In this document: positions 47,777 to 56,040 of the stretch, in pieces | Numbering within the stretch: position 1 is the first letter of the stretch | How the letters are laid out: every line of letters starts with the position of its first letter | From: Brevibacterium sp. | GTDB taxonomy: Bacteria > Actinomycetota > Actinomycetes > Actinomycetales > Brevibacteriaceae | Assembly (NCBI GenBank): GCA_030457025.1 | Contig: JAKDSA010000006.1 | Coordinates: forward strand, 1 to 64,000 | Length of the DNA: 64,000 nucleotides | Direction: 5' to 3' | The notes under the pieces: generated by a model | What the model saw: only the letters and a program-made list of their open reading frames with translations | Told to the model about the DNA's origin: nothing | Databases searched by the model: none | Program-made: the position numbers and the translations under genes

Positions 47777-49552
47777 TCAATTTGCTACTGGACTAAAATT
47801 ATCTCTGGATAGATGCTGGTCGACCAAATCGCGATAGTACCCATTCAAACTGTAAAGTGCTTCGGGTGAGCCCTGTTCTAGGCATTCACCGAAGCTCAAT
47901 ACACAAATGAAATCGGCCTTTGCAATCGTGCTGAATCGATGCGCAGTGACCACGACAGTGTGGTCCGTTGCTAGATCCTTCAGCAGAGAAACGATGAGAT
48001 CTTCGGTGTGTCCATCCAAATTCGAAGTAGGTTCATCGAACAGGAGGATCTTTGGAGAGGACAAGAGTGCCCTGGCAATAGCCAAACGCTGCTTCTGTCC
48101 GCCGGACATGGAGACACCTGATACTCCGATTTCTGTCTCCAAACCATCCCTATTGTCCAACCATTCGCTCAAGCCGACACGGCGTAGGATCTGGTACATG
48201 AACTCGTCAGGTGGGCACTCGGTTAACGAGAAGCACAAGTTTTCACGTATGCTGCCGCCTATTACAAGAGATTCCTGATCTACGTATGCAATATTCTCCC
48301 GAATCGCATTGACAGTTTCCGGAGTCACCGCGACACCGTCCACATAAACACGACCGGAGTCGGGGAAGAAGAACCCTTCGATCAATCCCAAACACGTGGA
48401 CTTACCGCTGCCTGAAGAGCCAATAATTGCCGTTAAGCCGGTAGTGGGTACTGCTAAGTTAAGGTCCTGCAACACTACCTCGCCGGAGGCAGGGTAGGAA
48501 TAATTCACTGACTCAAACACAAACGAAGAGTTGGTAGCGTCGTCGATTGTAGAACTGGGTGTCTGAAAGCCCTGTGGAATGTCATTGGAGCTTGAGTTCA
48601 TACGACTGATTTCTGAGAAGTGTCCTAATGCGGCCTTACACTCAGAAATCGCAGCTGGGAACCCCGCGACCTCTTGAAGCGCTGTCTGGAATATATTAAA
48701 CAGCATTAGAAAAGTAATAAGTTCGGGGAACCCGAGATGGCCGGAGGCAACTCTCCACCCACCCACTACGAAAACACCAGCGTATGCGATTTGCATCAGG
48801 GTGACCGATATAGGTCCCAGCATGCTATAGATTTTATTTAGACGTACGCCACTATTGCGCGAGCTCTGAACTGATGTCTCGATCTCTCCGCGGACTAGAT
48901 CGTCCGCATTCGAGGAAATGATCAATGGCGATGCCGACACGGCCGTCATTATTTTGTCGGACATCGTCGAGTTCTGACCCTGTATGAGCGACCGCAGTCG
49001 CCCTGCAGGTTTTGACACGCCAATCGCTACGAGGAGCGACATGATCGATAGGACGATTGGAAAAAGAATGGTTGGAGCATCAATGGTGAACATCACCGTG
49101 ATCGCGATCAACAGCAAAATTGAGTTTTGAACGAACTGAACGACCGAACCACCGATGAAGCGTCCAACCATGGGAGGATCCGTGACGAGACGGGAACTGA
49201 ACCAGCCGCCGCCTCGAGACTGGCGACTGAGTAATGGTAGAGCGAAAAAGCTTCGAAGGAATCTGTAGCGCCAGTTTGCCGTTGAGTCTTCAGTCAAACT
49301 CCCGAGAATGAACTGTTGAAGTCCTGAACTGAACGCAACCAATAGCGAGAGTCCGATGACGAAGGCTAGACTTTTGATTACGGGCCGCGAGTCTTGAACT
49401 CGTGCGATCAGTTCTCCTGCCCAAAAGGGTTGGACTATTGAGCAGACGGTTGTCACCACCGCTAAGGCGAGGCCAAGTAGAAGCGGCTTGTAGTGGGTTC
49501 TTAAGTGATGTGAAAGCCTTATCTCGCTGGGCCTTTTGCGTTGCATTTCCAC
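47777..49552 (-). CDS. ABC exporter (fused membrane and ATPase domains) of the lanthipeptide operon, LanT-like
   Basis: A 591-residue half-transporter that should work as a dimer to export the peptide. Six membrane spans occupy about residues 20-330. The ATPase domain has Walker A GSSGSGKST, signature VSMSGGQKQR and Walker B ILLFDEPTSNLD. There is no N-terminal C39 peptidase domain, so, as is usual in class III systems, leader removal must be done by another enzyme. It starts 97 bases after the second precursor gene, with a long hairpin in between, and precedes the ATPase-permease pair by 48 bases. Confidence 0.88.
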   Translation of the reverse strand: MEMQRKRPSEIRLSHHLRTHYKPLLLGLALAVVTTVCSIVQPFWAGELIARVQDSRPVIKSLAFVIGLSLLVAFSSGLQQFILGSLTEDSTANWRYRFLRSFFALPLLSRQSRGGGWFSSRLVTDPPMVGRFIGGSVVQFVQNSILLLIAITVMFTIDAPTILFPIVLSIMSLLVAIGVSKPAGRLRSLIQGQNSTMSDKIMTAVSASPLIISSNADDLVRGEIETSVQSSRNSGVRLNKIYSMLGPISVTLMQIAYAGVFVVGGWRVASGHLGFPELITFLMLFNIFQTALQEVAGFPAAISECKAALGHFSEISRMNSSSNDIPQGFQTPSSTIDDATNSSFVFESVNYSYPASGEVVLQDLNLAVPTTGLTAIIGSSGSGKSTCLGLIEGFFFPDSGRVYVDGVAVTPETVNAIRENIAYVDQESLVIGGSIRENLCFSLTECPPDEFMYQILRRVGLSEWLDNRDGLETEIGVSGVSMSGGQKQRLAIARALLSSPKILLFDEPTSNLDGHTEDLIVSLLKDLATDHTVVVTAHRFSTIAKADFICVLSFGECLEQGSPEALYSLNGYYRDLVDQHLSRDNFSPVAN

Positions 49553-49592
49553 TCTGTTCTTTTACCCGGTGGTCAATTTGAAGGTTTGTGTA

Positions 49593-49632
49593 CGGCAGGG
49601 AACCAGCGACGTTCGTCGCCAATTCCCTGCCG
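49593..49632 (-). terminator. Intercistronic hairpin between the second precursor gene and the exporter
   Basis: A perfect 10-bp outer stem (CGGCAGGGAA at 49593-49602 with 49623-49632) encloses an inner GCGAC-GTTC-GTCGC stem-loop (49606-49619). There is no U-tract. Probably an attenuator or RNA-stability element that keeps precursor expression above that of the exporter. Confidence 0.6.
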
Positions 49633-49648
49633 CTTGTGTGGCTACTGA

Positions 49649-49777
49649 TCAGCAATGATTGCTTGTCAGGCTCCAGGAAGCGCCGTTACATGACTTGCTT
49701 GTCAGCGAAAAGGCCTGCCCATAAGTCTGAGCTCCCTCTCCCTGATCCGAAGTCTGAAGACCTAGAATGGATCCCAT
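49649..49777 (-). CDS. Class III lanthipeptide precursor peptide 2
   Basis: A 42-residue peptide that fits a LanA of class III. The leader begins MGSILGLQTSDQGEG and contains the hydrophobic ILGLQ recognition motif (ILELQ-like) that LanKC enzymes bind. The C-terminal core holds two similar units, AFSLTSKSC (22-30) and SWSLTSNHC (34-42), each with Ser-x2-Ser-x2-Cys, and ends in Cys. The ribosome site AAGGAGAG is six bases before the ATG. It differs from precursor 1 at eight of 42 positions. It is easily missed because it is short. Confidence 0.88.
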   Translation of the reverse strand: MGSILGLQTSDQGEGAQTYGQAFSLTSKSCNGASWSLTSNHC

Positions 49778-49899
49778 TTTGACTCTCCTTTTTAATCAGT
49801 TCGAATGGTTCAATAGTCGGTAGGGCTTGCGAGAGGCAGCGTTGTCTTGGCCGAGCCATTCGAACCCTAGTCTGCGCAGCCCGCGCGCGATCTATCGAA

Positions 49900-50028
49900 T
49901 CAGCAGTGCCTGCTTGTCAGACTCCAGGACGAACCGTTGCAGTAGTTGCTGGTAAGTGACCACGCCTGTCCCTGAGTCTGTGCGCCCTCGCTCTGAATCG
50001 AGGTCTGAAGACCTAGAATGGATCCCAT
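49900..50028 (-). CDS. Class III lanthipeptide precursor peptide 1
   Basis: A 42-residue LanA of class III: leader MGSILGLQTSIQSEG with ILGLQ, and core units AWSLTSNYC (22-30) and SWSLTSRHC (34-42). Ser24/27 with Cys30 and Ser36/39 with Cys42 are the expected ring-forming residues, with Thr26 and Thr38 also open to dehydration. The ATG at 50028 follows a strong AAAGGGGGTG site. An in-frame ATG 26 codons upstream lacks such a site, and precursor 2 shows where the conserved peptide begins. It lies 93 bases behind lanKC. Confidence 0.9.
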   Translation of the reverse strand: MGSILGLQTSIQSEGAQTQGQAWSLTSNYCNGSSWSLTSRHC

Positions 50029-50121
50029 CGTTCTACACCCCCTTTCGTAATGTTGAGCATTTCTATGTCGAGGAAGGATCTCCTCTGATTCACCTGATTG
50101 GCGCAATATTGAAATGCGTCA

Positions 50122-52752
50122 TTAGGCAAAACTGGTGGTTCGAAGACCGGCGCTCATATTCTTTAACGCAAACAGAACTCCGCTGGCCCCGTCTTCGAAG
50201 TTGACAGATAGATGCTGATTTCCGGAGCCGGCGACATAGACTGCGTTATCTTCGTCTGGTGTGCGAAAGAACATCGGCGATAAGAGTCGCAACTCACGGT
50301 CGAGAACATCGTCGATTTTGAGGCCGTCTAAGGAATGAATGTCTAACCTAGTTAAGGCAAATAGCAGTCCGGAACGCCCCTGGAGAAGTCCAGCGCCGAC
50401 GGCCGCTCTGCCAACACAAGCACGCGCGATCATCTTCAGAACTTCCGTATCCCCTGGTCTACGACTAGATCGCGGGATTGAACTGAGAGCAACGCCTAGA
50501 CCAGCGCTACCTCCATCAAGGTACGGCAGCATTCGGATTCCGTCATCTGCCTGCAACGAGTTGTCTGGAGCGACAGTCATATTTTCATAATCAAAGTCAA
50601 TGGCGACTCGCGCGGCTTGATATAGTTCCCGATCTCGATAGTGTTGGCCTGCCTTGGCTAAGGCAAGAGCTACACCTGACCAGCCATCGAAGAGTCCGAG
50701 CGGAACTTGTGTAGACGAACCTGGGCTGTGAAGCGACATATTCGCGGATCGGGTTGCAGCTACAAGCTGGGTTATCGATTCTTCAAGATCTTGTTGGACC
50801 TCGGTGTCCGAGCAGTGTCTTAGAAGTTCAAGTTGACCAATGGCTAAACCGGATTTGCCGGTTCGTAATGAGAGGTTATCGGTACTGATCTGCTTATGGT
50901 CCAGGTGGGGGTAGAGGGCCAAGGCGCTACGGGTCCGGCCACATTTTGCCAGCGTTAGGACGCCACCGAGAGCTCCGGTCATCAGAGACGGATCGGAACT
51001 GGTCGATTGCTCGAGATGCTGTTCCAGGAGGTCAAGATCATCGCTAAGGTGTTTGTTCTGACCGTCCAGGCCGATGAGAACACCAGATAGTCCCGTTGCG
51101 ATGGAAGCGGCGTCGCCAGCGCTGGTCACAGCTCTCCCAGCCCCGTATAGCCCGGTTATAGTCGGAGAGGCCCGCACTCGAGTAATGCCATTCGCGATCT
51201 TCGAAATGGTTCGATCTAACGACGATAGTGACATCTCCGATATGTCGATATTTACTACGGTATCGGAGCTATCTTCAAACTCTTCCAACCGACGCCGAAG
51301 GCGTATAAGCTGCTGACGGATATCGGATGTGAAGTGGTGTTCGATCAATTCCTGAAGGGTTGTCGTAACAGAATGTGAAATAGATGCGACAGAAGTCACT
51401 GGGCAGAACAGGTAGAGAGCTAGTTGTAGGAGCGCGTAGTAGTCCCTGTGCAATGGTGATTGGGACCTGTTTGGAATATAGCCAGGAGTTCCGATGTAAG
51501 AATCTGGACTATCATCATGGATTCCGCAGGATGATTCTAGGTCGATGATGCGGACGTGATCATCGGGTTCAATGATCACGTTAAAGGGCTGCAAATCCAT
51601 GATCGCTATTCTCTTGGCGTGTATCGAATCAATTTTCGAGACGAGCTCAGTCAGGATAGATAGTGCCCGGGTTTCATAGTCGTTGGTTGTGTACGAATAG
51701 CTGAACGGAAAGTTTCTAGATATCCAACTGTGCAAATTCTGACCCTGAATATACTCTTCAAAGAGGAAGGCGTGGTTCCCGATTATCTTGATATCACGAG
51801 GTGCAGGGGTGCAGCTTGTAGTGCTTAGAGCTTTGAGCGTTGCGTGTTCGCTAATAACTCGCGTATAAGCGTCGATTCGACGGTGATCGATTCCTGCCAG
51901 CGCGCGTCCCTCTTTCAGGACTGTCTGTTTTCCTTCGGAATCTTGCAGAAGGTAGACGCCTCCGCCATTGCTGAAGTGCAGGGCACGTTCGACGGTGTAT
52001 CCATCAAGAAGTCGGGCGGCTCCATCATCCGTGGGATTGAGGCGCTCATCGACTGTCTTCTTCAAAAATTCCGGAGCTGTGACGAAATCGGGCAAGGTAA
52101 AGGCAGGGGAGCGGTCATCCTCGACGAGGTTCCCAGCAGCATCTCGAATGCACAGTACGGCAGCTCCAGAGTGGGCAGTTTTTGACAATTCTCGGAACGC
52201 TCCATACCGAAGATACACAGGAGCTTCGCCGTACTTCACGTCCGAAAGAATGTACGGACCGGGGAAACCGTTGAGGCCTTCTTCGAGGAATTCGAGTGCT
52301 CGTCGTAATTGCTCTTCAGTGGCCGGGTAGAGCGTTATGAATTTTCCAGCGCTTCCACGGTCGAAATATTTGGAGTTCGCTTTTCGAAATTCACCGACGT
52401 TGGTGAGATGTTTGAAGGGGATGGTGGAAGAGAATGCATAGTCGCTGACTATCGACAACGACTGCGGCGCAGTGTTTTCGGTTGCACTTATATGTATCTT
52501 CCATCCTTGCTCGGGAAGTGTATAAGTTCCCGGTGAAATGTGCGACCAAGGTGCCTCGGTGTACCTGGTCCAACCGATAGGAATTGAGACTTGATATTTG
52601 TGGTCGTTGCTCATAAAGCCGAAGCGAGAAGAATCAAATAATCGCTCGAGCGCTTCTGAGGCCTCGTGGCTCGGATGGAAAGTTGTGTCGCCATCGGAAG
52701 AACTATTGTTTGGAGCAGTATTTGCCTGCGGCGAAGGACTTTGATCCAGCAT
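50122..52752 (-). CDS. lanKC: Class III lanthipeptide synthetase LanKC
   Basis: An 876-residue three-domain enzyme that phosphorylates Ser/Thr of the precursor, eliminates phosphate and closes (methyl)lanthionine or labionin rings. The N-terminal lyase domain (about 1-230) has the family mark QGWKIHISAT (82-91). The kinase domain (about 250-520) has VLKE (Lys280), MDLQPFN (Asp386, Asn391) and IIDLES (Asp404). The C-terminal cyclase-like domain shows repeated G-x-x-G (GALGGVL, DGWSGVALAL, LLQGRSGLL) but none of the Cys-Cys-His zinc ligands, which places it in class III rather than class IV. First gene of the operon, low G+C. Confidence 0.93.
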   Translation of the reverse strand: MLDQSPSPQANTAPNNSSSDGDTTFHPSHEASEALERLFDSSRFGFMSNDHKYQVSIPIGWTRYTEAPWSHISPGTYTLPEQGWKIHISATENTAPQSLSIVSDYAFSSTIPFKHLTNVGEFRKANSKYFDRGSAGKFITLYPATEEQLRRALEFLEEGLNGFPGPYILSDVKYGEAPVYLRYGAFRELSKTAHSGAAVLCIRDAAGNLVEDDRSPAFTLPDFVTAPEFLKKTVDERLNPTDDGAARLLDGYTVERALHFSNGGGVYLLQDSEGKQTVLKEGRALAGIDHRRIDAYTRVISEHATLKALSTTSCTPAPRDIKIIGNHAFLFEEYIQGQNLHSWISRNFPFSYSYTTNDYETRALSILTELVSKIDSIHAKRIAIMDLQPFNVIIEPDDHVRIIDLESSCGIHDDSPDSYIGTPGYIPNRSQSPLHRDYYALLQLALYLFCPVTSVASISHSVTTTLQELIEHHFTSDIRQQLIRLRRRLEEFEDSSDTVVNIDISEMSLSSLDRTISKIANGITRVRASPTITGLYGAGRAVTSAGDAASIATGLSGVLIGLDGQNKHLSDDLDLLEQHLEQSTSSDPSLMTGALGGVLTLAKCGRTRSALALYPHLDHKQISTDNLSLRTGKSGLAIGQLELLRHCSDTEVQQDLEESITQLVAATRSANMSLHSPGSSTQVPLGLFDGWSGVALALAKAGQHYRDRELYQAARVAIDFDYENMTVAPDNSLQADDGIRMLPYLDGGSAGLGVALSSIPRSSRRPGDTEVLKMIARACVGRAAVGAGLLQGRSGLLFALTRLDIHSLDGLKIDDVLDRELRLLSPMFFRTPDEDNAVYVAGSGNQHLSVNFEDGASGVLFALKNMSAGLRTTSFA

Positions 52753-53057
52753 TATAAGAGTGGCTCAATTCGTGAGTGTATTAGTTAGTGCATCATCGTG
52801 ACTAACGCGGTAGACACGATGCATGTTTGGCGAAACAGTAACCGACGTTGTCACTGAAGATGTTATGTAGTGCTCTAGGCGCTGTCAAGTTAACATGTTG
52901 AATAGTAGGGGAACTCTCTTCAGGGAGGCCTTGGGCGAGGGTGATCTATTGCGAAGGATGGACAAGTGCCCTGGCATGTTGAGGCGTCACTAGTTGTATG
53001 TTGGTTCTCGGCGTTTTAGCGCCGAGGCGGTGAGCAAGAGTTTGCGGCTGCAGCGTC
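52753..53057. other. Intergenic region upstream of lanKC
   Basis: About 300 bases without a credible gene. It holds the lanKC promoter (52860-52888), about 100 bases of leader before lanKC, and a CTCGGCG...CGCCGAG hairpin at 53007-53026 next to the integrase fragment. Confidence 0.6.
52860..52888 (-). promoter_or_regulatory. Sigma-70-type promoter of the lanthipeptide operon
   Basis: On the minus strand TTGACA (52883-52888), a 17-base spacer and TAACAT (52860-52865): a perfect -35 and a good -10 with ideal spacing, about 100 bases before the lanKC ATG. No regulator gene or obvious operator is nearby, so expression may be constitutive unless a host factor acts here. Confidence 0.7.
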
Positions 53058-53390
53058 ATGACGGCGTTGCGTCAGTCCCAGGAGACACGCCCTAGCGCGG
53101 TTTCTCTAGCCGGCAAAGGCACATGGAAATGGTCGAACAACTACCGGCGAACGCTGAGGGCGGCGCTCAAGGATATTGAGAGTGACTGTCAGATGTCGCC
53201 GCATGTATTCCGGAAATCCGTAGCCACACTCATCAACGCCGAAGCGACTCTCGAAGCGGCTGCCGCTGTGCTTGGGCACTCAATTACGGCAGTCACTGCG
53301 AAGCACTATGTGAAGAAAGCGACCGCGGCTCCCGATATGTCGGAGATCCTCGATCGATTCGGCAAGAACCGGAACGAAAAAGATGGGTAA
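53058..53390 (+). pseudogene. Tyrosine recombinase/integrase, C-terminal catalytic fragment
   Basis: About 110 residues of a phage-type integrase. The catalytic HxxR (SPHVFRKSVATLIN), the second His (LGHS) and the nucleophile Tyr (HYVKK) are present. The N-terminal and core-binding domains and the first catalytic Arg are missing; the frame is closed upstream by a stop at 53031. It lies 80 bases from the tRNA 3' end, as expected for a tRNA-targeting island. Confidence 0.8.
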
Positions 53391-53470
53391 ACGTGGGGTT
53401 CTCGACTCCATATCGGAATCAACTCAACCGCACGGAAAGCATCATTGCAGGTCAAGCACAATTTGTGCGG

Positions 53471-53544
53471 TCCCCCCAGTGGGACTCGAACCCACACTTG
53501 ATCGATTTTAAGTCGACTGCCTCTGCCGATTGGGCTATAGGGGG
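53471..53544 (-). tRNA. tRNA with anticodon UAA (Leu by anticodon), short variable arm
   Basis: A 74-base cloverleaf: acceptor CCCCCTA pairs with TGGGGGG, anticodon stem GTCGA/TCGAT around loop CTTAAAA (anticodon TAA), variable loop CAAGT, T-arm GTGGG-TTCGAGT-CCCAC, discriminator A, no encoded CCA. The anticodon says leucine, but a normal tRNA-Leu has a long variable arm, which is missing. Its 3' end faces the island. Confidence 0.85.
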
Positions 53545-53687
53545 ATATGCAGGCACTGCTGTCGCGATGCCAGCACTCACTTTATAGCGTAACGGGGCCC
53601 GCCGCGATCCGAGACACGGCAGTGCAGCATCCGCCGCGATCTGAGACACGACGACGCGCGGTAGGTGAGACGGCTAGTCTCAAACTC

Positions 53688-54944
53688 ATGATAGAGAATG
53701 CGCCCAGCAGACAGGCCTGGGTGATCCTCGTCGTCGGAGTGCTGTCCCAGATGGCGGCCACCATCGCAATCACCGGGCCGGCCTTCCTCATTCCGTACAT
53801 GCACACGGATCTCGGCTATACGCTGACCCAGGCCGGCACCGTGGCCGCAGCACCGAGCTTCGGCCTCATCCTCACCCTCATCGCTTGGGGCGCCTTCGCC
53901 GATCGATTCGGCGAACGATTGGCCATGACACTGGGCATTGCCCTGACGGCTCTGGCTTCGGGCCTGGCCGTGGCTGTGGTCGGCTCACCAGTGTGGATGG
54001 TCATCATCATCGCGGCATCCGGTGCCGCCGCTGCGTCCGTGAACTCGGCCAGCGGACGCGTGGTCATGGGATGGTTTCCACGCCACCGCCGCGGTCTGGC
54101 CATGGGCATCAGGCAGATGTCGCAGCCGCTGGGCACGAGTGTGGCGGCACTGTGCGTCCCACCCATCGCCGCCTCCAGCGGGTTCACCGGCTACCTGTGG
54201 TTCGTCGTCATCGTCACCGGTGTGATGGCCGTCATCTGTCTCGGCGTCGTTCGGGACCCTCCCCGCGCCGAGGTGGCTCCCAGTCCTGTACGAACGTCCA
54301 CCGATGGCGGACGGCCAGATCCTGCCTCGGCGAGGGGAGAGGCGACAACGTCGCCCGCAACGACCAATCCCTACCGGATGGATTCGTTCCTGTGGCGAAT
54401 CCACGCAGTCTCCGCACTGCTGGTGATCCCACAGTTCGCCTTCTCCACCTACGGCCTGATCTGGCTCATTGCGAACCAGCACATCAGCGCGGGCGTCGCG
54501 GGCGGCATCGTCGCGGCCTCCCAGATCGTGGGAGCGATCGGGCGCATGATTGTCGGCGGCCTCTCCGACCGTCTCGGCTCGCGGGTCGGGCTGATGCGGG
54601 TCGTGGCGATCGCTGCCGCCGTCTTCGTCGCAGCGATCGCTCTGATCTCCCTGACCCCGATGCCGACCGTCGCGGCGGTGGTGTTCATCCTGGCCTCAAC
54701 GGTCTCGGTGGCCGACAACGGACTCGCCTTCGCCTCAGTGGCCGAGGCCGCGGGATCGCAGTGGTCAGGCAAGGCCCTGGGCGCTCAGAACACGGGACAG
54801 TTCGCCATGTCCGCGATCCTCGGGCCGGGATTCGGTGCCCTGGTGACCGTGTTCGGCTATCCTCTGTCCTTTGCGTTCGTCGCGATCGCGCCCCTGCTGA
54901 GTCTGGGAATCATTCCGAAACAGGACGTCGATCGGATAACCTGA
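53688..54944 (+). CDS. MFS transporter
   Basis: A 418-residue major-facilitator protein with about twelve spans. The loop 2-3 motif appears as GAFADRFGERLAM and is repeated in the second half as GGLSDRLGSRVGLMR. A central hydrophilic loop carries DPASARGEA. The substrate is not recognisable. The ATG at 53688 directly precedes the first span; an upstream frame extension overlaps the tRNA flank and is not family-like. Confidence 0.88.
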   Translation: MIENAPSRQAWVILVVGVLSQMAATIAITGPAFLIPYMHTDLGYTLTQAGTVAAAPSFGLILTLIAWGAFADRFGERLAMTLGIALTALASGLAVAVVGSPVWMVIIIAASGAAAASVNSASGRVVMGWFPRHRRGLAMGIRQMSQPLGTSVAALCVPPIAASSGFTGYLWFVVIVTGVMAVICLGVVRDPPRAEVAPSPVRTSTDGGRPDPASARGEATTSPATTNPYRMDSFLWRIHAVSALLVIPQFAFSTYGLIWLIANQHISAGVAGGIVAASQIVGAIGRMIVGGLSDRLGSRVGLMRVVAIAAAVFVAAIALISLTPMPTVAAVVFILASTVSVADNGLAFASVAEAAGSQWSGKALGAQNTGQFAMSAILGPGFGALVTVFGYPLSFAFVAIAPLLSLGIIPKQDVDRIT

Positions 54945-55046
54945 TGTTCATCTGTGCTCAGTACTGTGCCTGAGGGGTGGTAACGGCCGGGCAATGATGA
55001 GGCCGGGCCGCAGGGAAGATCGATGCTGCAATGTGAAGGAGCGCTC

Positions 55047-55949
55047 ATGAATCACCTGCTCAATGAGAACCTGCGTGAATACATCGATAAACTTCGCCTC
55101 GAAGGCTACGCCGTTGAAGATTCCCACACCACGGACCCGCACCTCATCGACCCGATGGGGCGTGCGGTCGAGACCTGGCGTGAGGGGTACCCGTACCCGG
55201 AGCTCATGGATCGGGAAGAGTACGAGCTCGAGAAGTACCGGCTGCAGGTGGAGCTGCTGAAGTTCCAGTACTGGGGTCAGGACACCGACAGCAAGCACGT
55301 CATCGTCTTCGAAGGCCGTGACGCCGCGGGCAAAGGCGGAACGATCAAACGCTTCACTGAGCATCTCAACCCGCGAGCGGCCCGTGTCGTGGCTCTGAAC
55401 AAGCCCTCGGACAAGGAAGCGGGGCAGTGGTACTTCCAGCGCTACGTCAGTCATCTGCCGACGGCCGGGGAGATCGTCATGTTCGACCGGTCCTGGTACA
55501 ACCGGGCCAACGTCGAACGTGTCATGGACTTCTGCACCGACGAGGAGTACGAGACGTTCATGGAGCAGGCCCCCGTGTTCGAGAAGATGCTCATCGACTC
55601 CGGCATCCACGTCACCAAGTTCTGGTTCTCCGTGACCCAGCATGAGCAGCGGACCCGTTTCGCTATCCGCCAGATCGACCCGGTGCGGCAGTGGAAGCTC
55701 TCTCCCATGGACCTCGAATCGCTGGGACGCTGGGGCGACTTCACCGCGGCGAAGGAAGAGATGTTCCGCCGTACGGACACCGATCACGCTCCCTGGATCA
55801 CGATCAAGAGCAATGACAAGAAGCGCGCACGACTCAACGCTATGCGCTACTTCCTCAACCAGTTCGACTACGCGGACAAGGACACCTCGGTCGTCTTTGA
55901 GCCCGATCCGATCATTGTCCGTCGCGGACGCGACGCCGTCGACGACTGA
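55047..55949 (+). CDS. ppk2: Polyphosphate kinase 2
   Basis: Single-domain PPK2 (class I type by length) that transfers phosphate between polyphosphate and nucleotides. 300 residues: Walker A FEGRDAAGKGGTIKRF, lid region LNKPSDKEAGQWYFQRYV, Walker B MFDRSWYNRANVERVM, and the conserved tail RARLNAMRYFLNQFDY. The ATG at 55047 has AAGGAG seven bases upstream. Confidence 0.95.
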   Translation: MNHLLNENLREYIDKLRLEGYAVEDSHTTDPHLIDPMGRAVETWREGYPYPELMDREEYELEKYRLQVELLKFQYWGQDTDSKHVIVFEGRDAAGKGGTIKRFTEHLNPRAARVVALNKPSDKEAGQWYFQRYVSHLPTAGEIVMFDRSWYNRANVERVMDFCTDEEYETFMEQAPVFEKMLIDSGIHVTKFWFSVTQHEQRTRFAIRQIDPVRQWKLSPMDLESLGRWGDFTAAKEEMFRRTDTDHAPWITIKSNDKKRARLNAMRYFLNQFDYADKDTSVVFEPDPIIVRRGRDAVDD

Positions 55950-56040
55950 ACAACAGCACCAGGGCGGCGTACGCTGGACTCAGCCGGCCTGCGCCGGCGA
56001 ACCTGCGCTTGCCCACCTCCCTAGTCTGCATGGAGGCTGC

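Noticed and set aside
50029-50106. 26-residue upstream extension of lanthipeptide precursor 1
   Set aside because: The frame is open, but there is no ribosome site for the earlier ATG, precursor 2 has no such extension, and the class III leader motif lies at the start of the shorter form.
49588-50204. Plus-strand reading frames across the precursor genes
   Set aside because: They have no ribosome sites or family features and are shadows of the two minus-strand precursor peptides.
50122-52752. Class IV (LanL) assignment of the synthetase
   Set aside because: The C-terminal cyclase domain lacks the Cys/Cys-His zinc ligands that define class IV.
42867-53471. Left attachment site as a direct repeat of the tRNA 3' end
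   Set aside because: Scanning by eye for the 53471-53495 sequence near the left edge found no convincing copy.
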